Program-made: the position numbers and the translations under genes
DNA from: Nitzschia sp. pyKryTriq1
Taxonomy: Eukaryota > Bacillariophyta > Bacillariophyceae > Bacillariales > Bacillariaceae
DNA: 64,000 bases
Direction: 5' to 3'
Assembly: GCA_956465555.1 (NCBI GenBank)
Contig: OY101118.1
Location: 2,687,751 to 2,751,750 of the forward strand
In this document: piece by piece, positions 40,901 to 51,310 of the stretch
Position numbering within the stretch: position 1 is the first letter of the stretch
Layout: each line of letters begins with the position of its first letter
The notes under the pieces: model-generated
Told to the model about the DNA's origin: nothing
Seen by the model: the letters and a program-made list of their open reading frames with translations, nothing else
The model's database searches: none

Positions 40901-42092
40901 ATGGTGGACGATAACGCATGTGGGCTCACCGGCAGGTAATTTTTCGCCTTATAACGCTAACAACAGCGATGATTTTTGTCCTGTTCTTTTGTCGGACTGG
41001 CTATTAGCCGCTGGCCGTTTCTAATAATCTGGACTCTTTTTTCTTGTGTACCGACAGAATGCTGACATTACTCACAGTGACAACAGCCCTCATCCTTAGT
41101 ATTGTAGCATCTTTCAACTGCAATTTCCTGAAATTCGAGAACGATTCCGGGGAATCTTGGGAGGGCTTGGAACCTCCTTTCGATGGCTCAATCGAAGCAC
41201 ATGTGGGTATATTCGGCTATGAAATTATAGATCACATGAATGAAACGATGGTGACGACTGGATGCCAGGCCTACGACGAGAAATTTAGCAGTGGGAACTT
41301 CGAAGCGGTGATAACAGCTCAGTTCTGTGCCGTATTTGCTCCAGTGATTGGAGTAATCGGCCTGATAGTCAGCTGCATGGATACATGTCTCTGCCGGTTT
41401 TTCGGCAGCTTTTTAGTTTCAAGTGCACTTTTTCTGCTTGCTTGCGGTATCCAAGCTGGAACATTCAGTCTTTACGCAGAGCCCGACTTTTGGTACGTAC
41501 GTTGGCACTTGGCACACGGTGCAGTTGGAGAATAGTCAGGCCAATCTTCTAACTCTTTCCAAACGCTGCTGCTATATGGTATAGCTTCAATGGCAATCAA
41601 TATTGCAACGTAGGGATATCGGTGTACATGAGTGGAGCTTCCTCCGCGCTGTTCTTTTGCGGATGCCTCTTTCTGTGTTGCTTCCCTACTCCTGATCCAA
41701 TGTTTGGACCAAAACAATATAAAGGACCACCTGCCCGGGGTACGCAGGAAAACATTGTGATCCAACCAGTTGTTATCGACCAGAGAAGAAATCCCCGTGA
41801 CTACGACTACGAAGAAGAAGAATACGAGGAAAGTTCGGCTGAAGATGAGGATGAGGATGATGAGAGCTATGAAGAGGAAGCACCCCGTCAACCAACCAAG
41901 AAAAATTCAATGGTTAGCAATACAGGAGACAAAATTACCGACGATGATTTCAATTTTGAGAGCCCCACGGAAGGAACGAGTCGAGTTGATTATAAAGAGA
42001 GGACGCTACCGGATGGAACACGGCAAGTCGACGAAATTACATATCATCCTGATGGAACGAAAACTATCAAAACAAAGTCGTACGACAAATAG
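40901..42092 (+). CDS. Four-helix membrane protein, tandem paralogue 2
   Basis: Three exons (40901-40935, 41058-41492, 41585-42092) give 325 residues. The first exon (MVDDNACGLTGR) and the phases 2/2 equal paralogue 1. Shared landmarks are ASFNCNFLKFENDSGE against ASRTCEFISFVDTDGN, PPFDGSIEAHVGIFGYEI, TTGCQAYDEKF, ITAQFCAVFAPVIGV, GIQAGTFSLYAEPDF and CNVGISVYMSG. The C-terminal tail is much longer: ENIVIQPVVI, an acidic YEEEEYEESSAEDEDEDDES stretch, and an end, RTLPDGTRQVDEITYHPDG then TKTIKTKSYDK, that looks like a small beta-hairpin repeat. The membrane core is conserved while the cytosolic tails diverged. Function unknown. Confidence 0.8.
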
Positions 42093-42254
42093 CACATCAT
42101 CCGGTGAAGACAAACTGTCCAGAGGAAGTAATCAAAGAGGCCGTGTCTGATGTTCAAAGCCCACTTTCACGTTAAATGGAAACCTTGGTGTATTGGTGTA
42201 TGAATAATACTGTATTCTATTACTGCGCTACCTTGTTAGTAAGACGGGTGAGCT

Positions 42255-44985
42255 CTATCCAGTGTAGACTCTAGTGAAAGCGACGTTCGTCGCAGCGCAA
42301 ACCGGACAAGTTGGGTTCTTCAACTGATGCAACTGCTCCGCACACTTCTCGCAAAAATAGAAGTGCATGCAAGGCAGGGCGATGTGGCTTCTTTCAGCGG
42401 CGCTGCAAATAATGCAGGGCGAGAGGATCTGGCCAGACCCTGACTTGATTGAAGAGGCAACCGAGTGCTTGGACGACACACAGATACTCTTGTCAACCAC
42501 GGAGTCATCCCCTCGAAGCTTGGTCGGCGCTGATCTTCCTTGCCGTTGGCCTTGTCGGTCAGAGGCAGATTCTTGGTCCAATGATGCGTTTCGATCTTCG
42601 TAGCTGAGATTCAGTTTTCTTTGATTCTCAATTGCTCCTTGGCGCAGCTTTGCAACTCTGTCTTTTTCCCTCTGACTTCGTTCGAAGTCGGCCTGGCGTT
42701 GCTTATAGCGCTCTTCTTCGAGGAAACGCACGGCCATCCTACGGGGCCCAACCCCAACACTTTCCAAGTTGTGAGATTTCGTAGCTGCCAGAGAGTCCGA
42801 GCAATCTGGAAGAGTACTAGTGCCAAGTGTTAGGACACCGTCCTTGTGAAGAGGCGAAAGCGAAAATTCAGCAACTTCTGTGTCCTCGTCACCAGAAATT
42901 CTCATGAACTGTGAAAGTGAAACAATCTCTGGCTGTCGTTTCTTGTGTTCCTTCTTGACATCCTTGGAGGATGCGCTTTTCTTACTGTTGCCCGCGCTAT
43001 TTTCCTTCTTGCTCTTCTTCTTCTTCTCCCCCTTTCTGCCGGACTGGAACCATCCCCACCCTAGTCGACGTCCGGATTTCTCCTTCCCCCGTCGAAACTT
43101 CAACTTCCCATCATCAATTGTAGGGATCGAGCTGTCCATACTCTGATCCATAGCCGATCGAGTGCTATCCATGCATCTATCGTCAAAGCTGTAGTTGTTT
43201 GGTTGAATGCCTGGTCGACCGGCGCGCTGTCTCCGATCCACAGCAGGACTAGACCTCTGACCCTGGGCCGGCTGGCGTCGATCGGCCTGGGCTTCTCGTT
43301 CATTCTTTCGTTGAGTGGCCTTGGCTTGAAGCTTTGCAATGTATTTCTCCTGTCGTTCTTTCTGTCGCTTCCACGCGTCAAAGCCTTCGATAGACGACGA
43401 TGGAAGCGGCTGTACCTTCTCGACCTTGTTCAAATGCCTTTGCAATTCGCTCTCAGTCAACAAAATGACCCCAGGACTATTGAAGACATCACCATGGTCG
43501 TCTCCATCCTCCTCCAAGACACGTTGAGAATCGTTTGATCTACGAGCAAAGCTGATAGAATCCATCGTTTGCTGATATGTTCGGTCGAGGATGTCTCTAC
43601 GAACATCCTTGGGTGTAATTGTTGCCTGGTTGTCCTCATCGTGTTCCCCTTCATGATCGGTCCAAACGTAGTCACCCTCTTCGTCATCTCGAAGTATACC
43701 ATCCCCAACCGGAGGTATAGGAGCCGGCGAATTTGTCGAAAATCCATAGGTGTCGTCATCAAGAGGCTCAACCACGGCAGGAGTCAAGGCAGAAATCACC
43801 GTCAAGCCACAGAGATCACGATCAACGTCAAGCGCTGGCGCTTGAGACGAATCCGTTCCACTCGTCTCACCTCCCGGGGTAATGGGCGATATAGCTAGCA
43901 TCTTACCCGCAGGTTCACGCCCCCGAGGGGAACGTCCCGCTGGGCGACTTGGGAAAAGAGCAAGAGTAGCAGGCGACGACGGCTCCAGGAACTCGATCGG
44001 TGCTGGCACAGTAGGTTGACGCGATATATTTGTCTGGGATGGGGGGCGCGGAAAATTGGGTGAGCCTGTTTGAGCCTCGGATCGGACTTGTAGCGTTGGT
44101 GGAGACGATGATTGGACTTTCGATGTCGGCTGCGCCTTGATTGTTGGCGTTGATTTATCCCGTTTGGAACGACGACCCATTCTTGGTTTAGACAGCGAGG
44201 ACGTAATGAGTTGATCCAGCGAATCCTCATCTCCAACGCTCATCTCGGTCTTGCGCTGTTGGCTGGTAGGCTCGGGACGCTTCTCTGAAGCAGAATGGTC
44301 GAGCAAAGATGGACTTGGCAATTCTCCCTTGGAGTTTGAGCCATTCCTTGGACTAGTGATAGCCACACTCTCTCTCGAAGCAGCGTGCTTGGGAAAAACT
44401 GTATCAGCAGTCATACGTGCGTCCAGGGGAGAAGTTGGCGACAGTTTGTGGAGCGATGATCCCTCTTGATGGTGATTATTGTTCGGTCGAGTAATGTCCC
44501 GGGACTTTGATAGTGTCGATGAGGCCAAATAGGGGGCTTTGTGGTGCTGATCGTCTTGCCATTGTTTGAAAAGCTCCACTCGGCGTACCTGTCGGCGAGG
44601 AGAAACACCCACCGAAGACTGTGTTGTTCCAACCGATGGCGATGATTCGTCGTGTGCTGTAGACGAAGTGCGAATCGAAAAGCCATATGTGTCATCGTCT
44701 CGAATGTCATCTTCGTGCTGCTGCTGCGGTGATGGTGGTGTTCGTCCTCTATGTAGCCAGGAATGAGCCGTTGCCGTCGATACGGAGAAATCATGGTGCC
44801 GAGGGGGGCAAAATTCACTCGTCGAGGACGCCGCAGCCGACTCGGACTCGCCCGCTGAGAAGCCATAAGTATCATCATCCTTTTGCTGCTGCAGTGTCCT
44901 TGTGGATGGCACAATGATTTGTTCCGAAAAAGAGGAAGACTCGCCGCCTCTCTCCAGTGTTCGATTGCTCGATTTCGTACCCGCG

Positions 44986-45018
<33 letters not shown>

Positions 45019-46157
45019 GAATGATGATATACTTGAGGTGAAGCCATGCCATATGAAGGCGAGACTACCCATGAATTCGAGGAGGAAGCCACCGAGGAAG
45101 AGTCCGCCACTGAATCATCCAAGTCCACCAAACGACGTGTTCGAGGTTGTTGTTGTTTCGTATTCGGCAAAGTAGTACTTGTAGTAAGAACATTCGTGGT
45201 GGGCGAATCTTCCTTCTCCTCCTCGGCACCATTGCTACTGGTATTCGCTTCGGTAGTCAAAGTATTTCGAATCATCATCAAAGACGACGACGACGACGAC
45301 GACGACGACGAAGAAGAAGGCGTCGTCTTTGATGGTTGTGGGAGGGCAGTCTGAGTCGTCGTCGTCGTCGTCGTCGTCGTCATCCTTCTCGAGTAGTCTC
45401 GAAAAGCGAAACGAGCCATCTTGGCGGTCGCCGGCAAGATAGAATACGTAGTTGCTTCTTCACACTTGGAAGAACAATCCGAGGACGACGCATCTTTCAG
45501 GGAATCATCGTCGTCATCATCATCATTGTCCGAGGGGAACATAGCGTCCGAACAAGGCTCTGTAGCCGGTGTTTCCTGCGACTGCTTTTGCTCAATCATC
45601 GTTTCGGGAGATGAGGACGACGACAAAGGAGGCTCGATAATACGAGTACTACTACTCGTCCCGGTACGTGCCGAGCTGCTATGCAACGGCGACGGCGGGA
45701 TCCAACATCCTCCCAGCCGAGCATATCGTCTCAGGGCGATTTCGGTTGTGAATTCCGACGGAGAGCGAGAAACACCACCCTCACTACTGTCATCATCATC
45801 ATCATCATCGTCATCGTCATCATCGTGTTCGTAGCTGTTGTTGGAGTTGTTCTTGCGATTCAATAGCCGAGATGGATACCGAACAGTGGCTTTGGACTGT
45901 GTCGTGTACAGACTCATGTCCACGCTGCAGTTGTCATCGAAAAAGTGATGGTGGTGACGGTGTGCTGCGGAAGCAGTCTCGGCTACAGGAGGGGGAAACT
46001 GGCGCAGAGGTTTAGTGTTGGTGCTGGTGTCGTTGCTGTTGCTGTTTCGTGACTTTGCAGAATGACTATTCATCGTAGTACTGACGGGCCGTTCTCTCTT
46101 CTTCGCATTGTTGGAGTGCACTCTACGTCGAGTATTGCTGCCGCGAAAACCAAACAT
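42255..46157 (-). CDS. Giant disordered protein with C-terminal RING finger
   Basis: 1300 residues from ATG 46155-46157 (MFGFRGSNTRRRVHSNNAKK); the open frame extends upstream without an ATG. Nearly all is disordered, with poly-Asp, poly-Ser, poly-Thr and poly-Gln tracts encoded by trinucleotide repeats. A motif DDDTYGFS occurs three times, at widely spaced sites before Ser/Ala/Pro-rich stretches. A coiled-coil with Arg/Glu/Lys lies at about 935-990 and a basic region (KGEKKKKSKKENSAGN) at about 1080. The last ~50 residues form a RING: CIIC...LPCMHFYFCEKC...CPVC (C-x2-C-x9-C-x-H-x3-C-x2-C-x11-C-x2-C), the position and spacing used by IAP/MGRN-type E3 ligases. It probably acts as a ubiquitin ligase with the disordered part as substrate or adaptor scaffold. 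Convergent with paralogue 2 (162 bp). Confidence 0.85.
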
Positions 46158-48160
46158 GGTGTTGACTGAACTCCGAAATGAACTGATTCTTGCTTTGTTG
46201 TTGTTGTTGTTGTTGTTCGTTGTGTGTGTGTCGGAAGGATCGAGATGAACAACAATCAAAGAAGAAGAAGAATGCTCAACTATATTAATATTCCATGCGG
46301 GCAAACTAAAACAATGCCATCAAAGCGAGGATTGGTGTTGTTTTGTGATTTTGTGTTGTGTTGTGTTTTGTCGTCTTTTGTCCACGCACACGGACAATGA
46401 TGGATTGGGAGTGGGTTGTTGTGGTTTCACGAAACGGAACAGTGATCGTAGTATTTACAATAATGCTGACTGTCTGTACCGGTACCAGTCTACTTGAAAC
46501 TGTCAAAACGTTTTCTTGGAGGCAGCGTGGGGTAAAACTGCTGCTCCTCCGCTCTCTCGCGCTTCGCTCGAGTAGTAATAAATAAAGCAAAAAGGTGTGG
46601 AATGCACGCAATTTCGCGAATCCGTGTGGCCGAAAGAAAGGTGAAACTCTAAAAACCGCAACAACACAAACAAAATGGCCCAACCACCACCGTGCGGCAC
46701 TAACTGTGTGCCGCCGTGCGTGTCGTGGTGATGGTGGTGGTGGCTGTCTTGTTGTGCTTGACTTCCTTTTCGAACCGCCTTCCGATCCCGATGAGGGTGG
46801 AAGAGTGCCGGCGTGCGAAGACACATGTTGTCGCTTCCTGTGTTTATGCGGAGACATCCGTTGAGAACTTTCTCCATCATGAATCCCGCTGTCCACTTAT
46901 TTAGAGGAATCGATGAAATGTATAGTATACATACTTGAATATAATGCGGATATGCCCTTCGAGCGCGATCGGCAGGGTTGTCACATTTTCGGATTCAGCA
47001 AAACCATCACGAATGAGAATACAAGTACTGTACCTATGATGATACAGTACCAGGTACTGAAATGTTGGAGGAGGAGGAGGCTGCATACGGTAGTTCTCCG
47101 AGTACTGGTGATGTAGACCTATTTCATAGCAAGAATCAATGACGAGCATCTCGAGATGATGGCACATGATAGCGGTCGCTGGCACGAACGGAAGGAGCCT
47201 TCCTCCTCCCCAATAGTAGAAGGCGGGCAATATTATTCTTTTTTTCTTCGGAAAAGGGTCCTTCATGCTGCATGGCAGCGGGCTCATAATATTGGGGTAC
47301 AGTATTTGAACATGAAGAGGGGGGGGGGGGGGGGGGTATTGCCTGAAGATTAGTACGCACATGTAACTATATCATTCTAGTAGCTAGTAGTGAGGGTTAT
47401 GGCGATTGTTGTAGATTAATCTCTAGGATGATACTGTGATCATCATCAGAATATTATAGTAGTGCACTTTTTCGCTGCTTTAAGATATACTCTAGAGTTT
47501 CGCTAAGGAAGTATTCTCGATAAAATTGACTAGTAGTAGGCTAGTAGCATGAATGAAAAGTTGGGGCAAGCTTGGGTTGGTTCGATGGAAACGATCTTTA
47601 CTAGCAGTCGAGGAGGTGGCCATTATTCGGTCTGCTGGGGTGCACCAAGAACTTGTTTGCGACAGAGCCTTGCTGGAGTATAGTACTCGTAGTCGTACTG
47701 GTGGGTACTACACGCACGCCACTAAATTATTTCTCTGACAACGACTCAAAGGGTGTGCATATTGGTATCTGGCTTGTTGACATCAATACAAGTACAGTAC
47801 TACCGGTAGTGTACGAAGTCTACAGGGTCGGTTCAGTCGAGGGGGTCCAGTTCATCTAGTAGGGGGTCCAGTTCATCTATCCTCCTCCTCTCCCCTCCTG
47901 TTCCATGTTGCCTGCGGGACGAAGAATGACAACTCACCACCCAATCGAAAATACGAATAGGAACAACATCGAGAGGGTCTCAAAAAGCTAGCAAGAAGCT
48001 TCCGACACCCAAGAAATACCTTCTCGGTAAAAGGAATCTCACAGCGGACTATCCCGTTGTACCGCGGTCGCATCGGTACCAGGTAGGTAAACTGCATGTT
48101 CACAAAAATTGACCTTGATTGTCCGCCAATAATTCTCGGAATATTGTGTCTTTCAGGTCA
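46158..48160. other. Long spacer with simple repeats and an 18-G run
   Basis: Just upstream of the RING gene are AAC/TTG and CACA repeats. A run of 18 G lies at 47319-47336. Short GTACC stretches occur at 46476-46490, 47030-47060, 47790-47812 and 48073-48085. Frames here (for example minus 46306-46896) are repeat-driven. I see no gene that I can support. Confidence 0.5.
47319..47336. repeat. Homopolymer run of 18 G
   Basis: Eighteen consecutive G on the plus strand, followed by tattgcctg. It is the longest mononucleotide run in the window and is outside any gene. Confidence 0.9.
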
Positions 48161-48511
48161 TCAAAAGCAACACAGGCAATTCGGGGCTCGAAGACCTCCA
48201 TTGGCAAACGTCATGGAAGCTAGAAAATCAAGTTCTTTCTCCTTTCCTCGCGATGAGGAGCCCAAGGCGCCGGGGCCGTATATGTGTTGCTTCCCGCCCT
48301 TGGGTTCCCATGGAAATAACATATTATTCTCTGCGTTAGTTGGCGGATCCAACTCATCACCGTATTTGTTGTCATTGTCAAGTGTTGCTTGCTTCGCCAG
48401 TCTCCGTCGCAGACCATGCCACGCCCACCCCAAAAGGATGGTGCCAGCAACCGCGGAGGTAGCTACCATCGCTACGTGTGTATCGGCGCGATTTTTCAGT
48501 GCCAACACCAT
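48161..48511 (-). CDS. Possible small single-pass membrane protein
   Basis: A 116-residue frame from ATG 48509-48511 (MVLALKNRADTHVAMVATSA). One hydrophobic stretch (HVAMVATSAVAGTILLGWAW) is followed by basic LRRRLAK and a hydrophilic tail ending in CLCCF, whose cysteines could carry lipid. There is an in-frame stop ten codons upstream. A frame on the opposite strand is less protein-like. No family recognised; coding status is moderate to low. Confidence 0.38.
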   Translation of the reverse strand: MVLALKNRADTHVAMVATSAVAGTILLGWAWHGLRRRLAKQATLDNDNKYGDELDPPTNAENNMLFPWEPKGGKQHIYGPGALGSSSRGKEKELDFLASMTFANGGLRAPNCLCCF

Positions 48512-48971
48512 CGTGACCTCAATTCCCACAGACAGTGCTCATATTGTAGAAGCGACAGATCAACAGTTGACAGGAAATCGTGGCTTTTGATGTCATGCGT
48601 TGACGAGTTCTGGGTTTTGGCATCACCGCCATTCGTTCGTCACAAGTCACTATAAGTCACAATACTGTAACAAGACGAGAGACGAGACGCGACAACAGAG
48701 ATCTCTCCGAGTGAAACCCATCGAAGGCGATATCGCCCTCCCATGGAAGGCCGCGACGGCGTCTTTTGCATATCCAATGGATAAGCGAACATTCAGGATT
48801 CTACATATCCGAATACTTTTTATGATATATCCAATGGTTAGTGTCTGTCGTGTCTGCGGCGTCTGTTTGTTCTTCTCCTCCCTTTTCGTCCTTTTTCCGT
48901 CTGTCATCCCTTTCTTCGGTAGAATGTGACCGATCCGATCACTTCTCATCCGAGCGGGGTAATGCAATAAA
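48512..48971. other. Intergenic, nothing seen
   Basis: A spacer with pyrimidine-rich stretches near 48860-48915. I see no gene, structured RNA or repeat. Confidence 0.4.
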
Positions 48972-49304
48972 ATGCGATCAACAAAATTCATGACGTTTGA
49001 TCTTGCGTCTGGGATGAGCCAGTCATTCCTTACAAATGAGCACACTCAAAACGATAATGATAAGTTGCTGCTGCCACAGATCAAAAGGAACCTTGCTCAA
49101 TATCATGGTGACATAGGCAACGTTCTCATTTGGAAGGAAATCTTGTTAAAGCCGGATACCGGCGCCCGCCATTACGTCCGTGCGTTTCACTTCTTTGATG
49201 AATATGGTCCGTTCTTTGATTGGGCCCAAGTGAGAAGCCAAGATGGGAGTAACCAATATGTACCAGGTAAAGTATTAATTTTGACACTCTGGAATAAAGT
49301 ATAA
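48972..49304 (+). CDS. Fragment resembling the C-terminal domain of a transposon protein
   Basis: A 110-residue frame: LLPQIKRNLAQYHGDIGNVL, ARHYVRAFHFFDEYGPFFDW, then AQVRSQDGSNQYVPGKVL. The pattern of a V-R-A core, G-P-x-F-D-W-A, then DG and Y-V-P-x-K-V-L is one I associate with a domain near the end of large eukaryotic transposon-encoded proteins, where small chromatin-reader-like modules precede the stop. The match is by pattern only. No transposase core is found upstream, so it is likely a remnant. The second TRIM copy inserted 108 bp downstream. Confidence 0.3.
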   Translation: MRSTKFMTFDLASGMSQSFLTNEHTQNDNDKLLLPQIKRNLAQYHGDIGNVLIWKEILLKPDTGARHYVRAFHFFDEYGPFFDWAQVRSQDGSNQYVPGKVLILTLWNKV

Positions 49305-49412
49305 ACCCATTTCAGGATTTTCGGACGTGAAAAAAAGACTCCCGGTTTGTTGTTGTTGTTGTTGTTGTTGTTGTTATCGAAGTCATGGTGGCAATACACT
49401 CGATAAAGGTCT

Positions 49413-49612
49413 TGCACTATGCATGCAGTCAGGAGTCACGTCTGGCCTTCAGCCGGGATGTGCTCTGAAAAAGGGGATTGAGGTTCGGTCTCGAACCCGC
49501 GGCCTCACACTCTGTGCGTTAGCCTTTAGCCATTGTGGCATTTGGAGCTCTCTTATTCAGAGGAGTGGGGAATGTCTTAAAGACTGTCTTGTGCCGTGTC
49601 CTGTGTATTGCA
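49413..49612 (-). repeat. 200-bp LTR of TRIM copy 2 (3' LTR in minus orientation)
   Basis: Identical to 50621-50820. It carries the copy-2 diagnostic bases ggggAttg and cccGcgg. The tRNA-like pol III unit is at 49468-49548 on the minus strand with boxes unchanged; the second diagnostic base lies just outside the B box. Confidence 0.88.
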
Positions 49613-50620
49613 CTCTCCCCCAAGACATTTCTCACTTAGATGCCTTGTTTCAGTTGTTAGTTGTTTTTATTGCCAGGCGGGCGTGGTCTTTTGCAGGCGT
49701 GCGTGGTCAGAGGGCCGACGCTTCACGTCATAGTAACCATTACACACTGCAGTACGAGCCGCGCGCGCTCTTGAATTGTCGGGCTTCGCCTCGAAGTGTG
49801 TTTTTTTCCCGGCCATTCTTGGCGCTTCGGGTCGTGTTGAAGTTGTGTTTTTATTTGTTAAGGTGCGGTCGTACGCTACTTTATGTTGTTGATATGCCCG
49901 TATTCGGTGTGGGCGGGTGGGCGCTGCTCGCTCTTCCACTTATTGCTTGTTCTTGTGTGTATGTGCCCTTCACTGGGGGCGGTCGGTAGTGGTGGGGAAA
50001 CTGCGCTCCTCCGAGTTATTATGTGCTGGTTTTTGCGCCTCAATCTCTGGGCGGGAAGGGTGGGATTTTTCTTTTTCTCCCCCGAGTTTGTAGTGCCCTT
50101 CTGCTACTGTGGGCGTGTGTTGCAATTATGCCGTGCGGGTGATCAGGCCGTCGGTATATTGCGATGATTTTTGTTTATGGTTGTTATTATTAGTAGGTTG
50201 GTTGGTCGAGAAGCACTGCTACCTCTTGAGGCTTCCGTACGGAACTCCTCCCAATGCTTGTTATAGTAGGTTAGTTGGTCGAGAAGCACTGCTACCTCTT
50301 GAGGCTTCCATACGGAACTCCTCCCAATGTTTCGCTAGCGTGTTATTTTATGATTATTGTTTTTAGTGGTTGTTATTTTTACGGCGCTACGGCACACTTC
50401 AATGGGGCTTATCTTTTGGACCCGAATTGGGTTGTTTTAATGGTGGATTGTTGAGTGGCTCTACGGCGCACAGATAGGGCTTATCTAAGCTCTTGTTGTT
50501 CTTTTGTCTTCTTGTTATTATTGCCCTTGTCAGGGGCTTTTTGCTGTTCGGATTAGTCAATTGCGCGAACCTTCGCGTTGGGTTTGTTCGTACGTTGATT
50601 TTTGTGCTATGAATTCATAA

Positions 50621-50820
50621 TGCACTATGCATGCAGTCAGGAGTCACGTCTGGCCTTCAGCCGGGATGTGCTCTGAAAAAGGGGATTGAGGTTCGGTCTC
50701 GAACCCGCGGCCTCACACTCTGTGCGTTAGCCTTTAGCCATTGTGGCATTTGGAGCTCTCTTATTCAGAGGAGTGGGGAATGTCTTAAAGACTGTCTTGT
50801 GCCGTGTCCTGTGTATTGCA
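50621..50820 (-). repeat. 200-bp LTR of TRIM copy 2 (5' LTR in minus orientation)
   Basis: Identical to 49413-49612. The tRNA-like unit is at 50676-50756 on the minus strand, with A box, B box and T5 all intact. Confidence 0.88.
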
Positions 50821-50948
50821 GTCTGCCCGTCATCAGGGAACGATGAATCAAGGTGTGACCGGTGTGACGGGCAGCCAGACGTCTTGTACCAGCTCTACGC
50901 GTCCTACTACTCCGGGCTGGCCAAAGTCGCCAGCCATATGTTGATTGT

Positions 50949-51143
50949 ATAAACCGCTTTGCGCGAGAGCCGGGCCACAAAAATATTTTTCACCTTTTTC
51001 CGCTTTTCAGCGCGCATTTGCACGGTGAAACCAAAACCGCGATTTTCATTTTTGGTTAAAACGCTCAACACGCAAATGCGCGGAGAAAGCGGAAAAAGGT
51101 GAAACATATTTTGGTGGCCCCGCTCTCGCGCAAAGCGGTTTAT
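50949..51143. repeat. Foldback inverted repeat with about 72-bp arms
   Basis: Left arm 50949-51021 begins ataaaccgctttgcgcgag. The right arm 51072-51143 is its near-perfect reverse complement, ending ctcgcgcaaagcggtttat. The two are separated by a 50-bp loop. A few mismatches and one-base gaps occur near the arm centres. It resembles a foldback MITE. Flanking bases (tgt/gga) give no clear target duplication longer than two bases. It sits 168 bp upstream of a Mutator-like transposase gene and 124 bp right of TRIM copy 2. Confidence 0.85.
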
Positions 51144-51310
51144 GGAGAAAGCAAATCCAGAGATTAGAACACTTCTTTTACGAGTACGAACTCCTTGCGG
51201 AACCCATTTCCAACTTCGTACAGCAACGCTTTCACGAATACCGGTATGATACAGATTTTACAGATTACAGATTGCAGATTGTTGCTCTCAACCAAAACGC
51301 TCTTATGTGA

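Larger units (their letters stand above)
49413..50820 (-). mobile_element. TRIM-like non-autonomous LTR retroelement, copy 2
   Basis: 1408 bp, same length as copy 1. LTRs 49413-49612 and 50621-50820 are identical to each other. They are flanked by a different target-site duplication, GTCT (49409-49412 and 50821-50824). The internal region (49613-50620) appears to differ from copy 1 only by two single-base length changes in T runs that cancel out. The purine tract GGGGGAGAG again directly adjoins the left LTR on the minus strand. The near absence of differences implies very recent transposition. Confidence 0.88.

Noticed and set aside
42255-46304. Longer N-terminus for the RING protein
   Set aside because: The extra 49 codons begin with a non-ATG codon (TTG); the first ATG is at 46155-46157.
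46306-46896. 196-codon minus-strand frame upstream of the RING gene
   Set aside because: Low-complexity His/Thr/Ser sequence from CA and AAC repeats; more likely 5' UTR or spacer.
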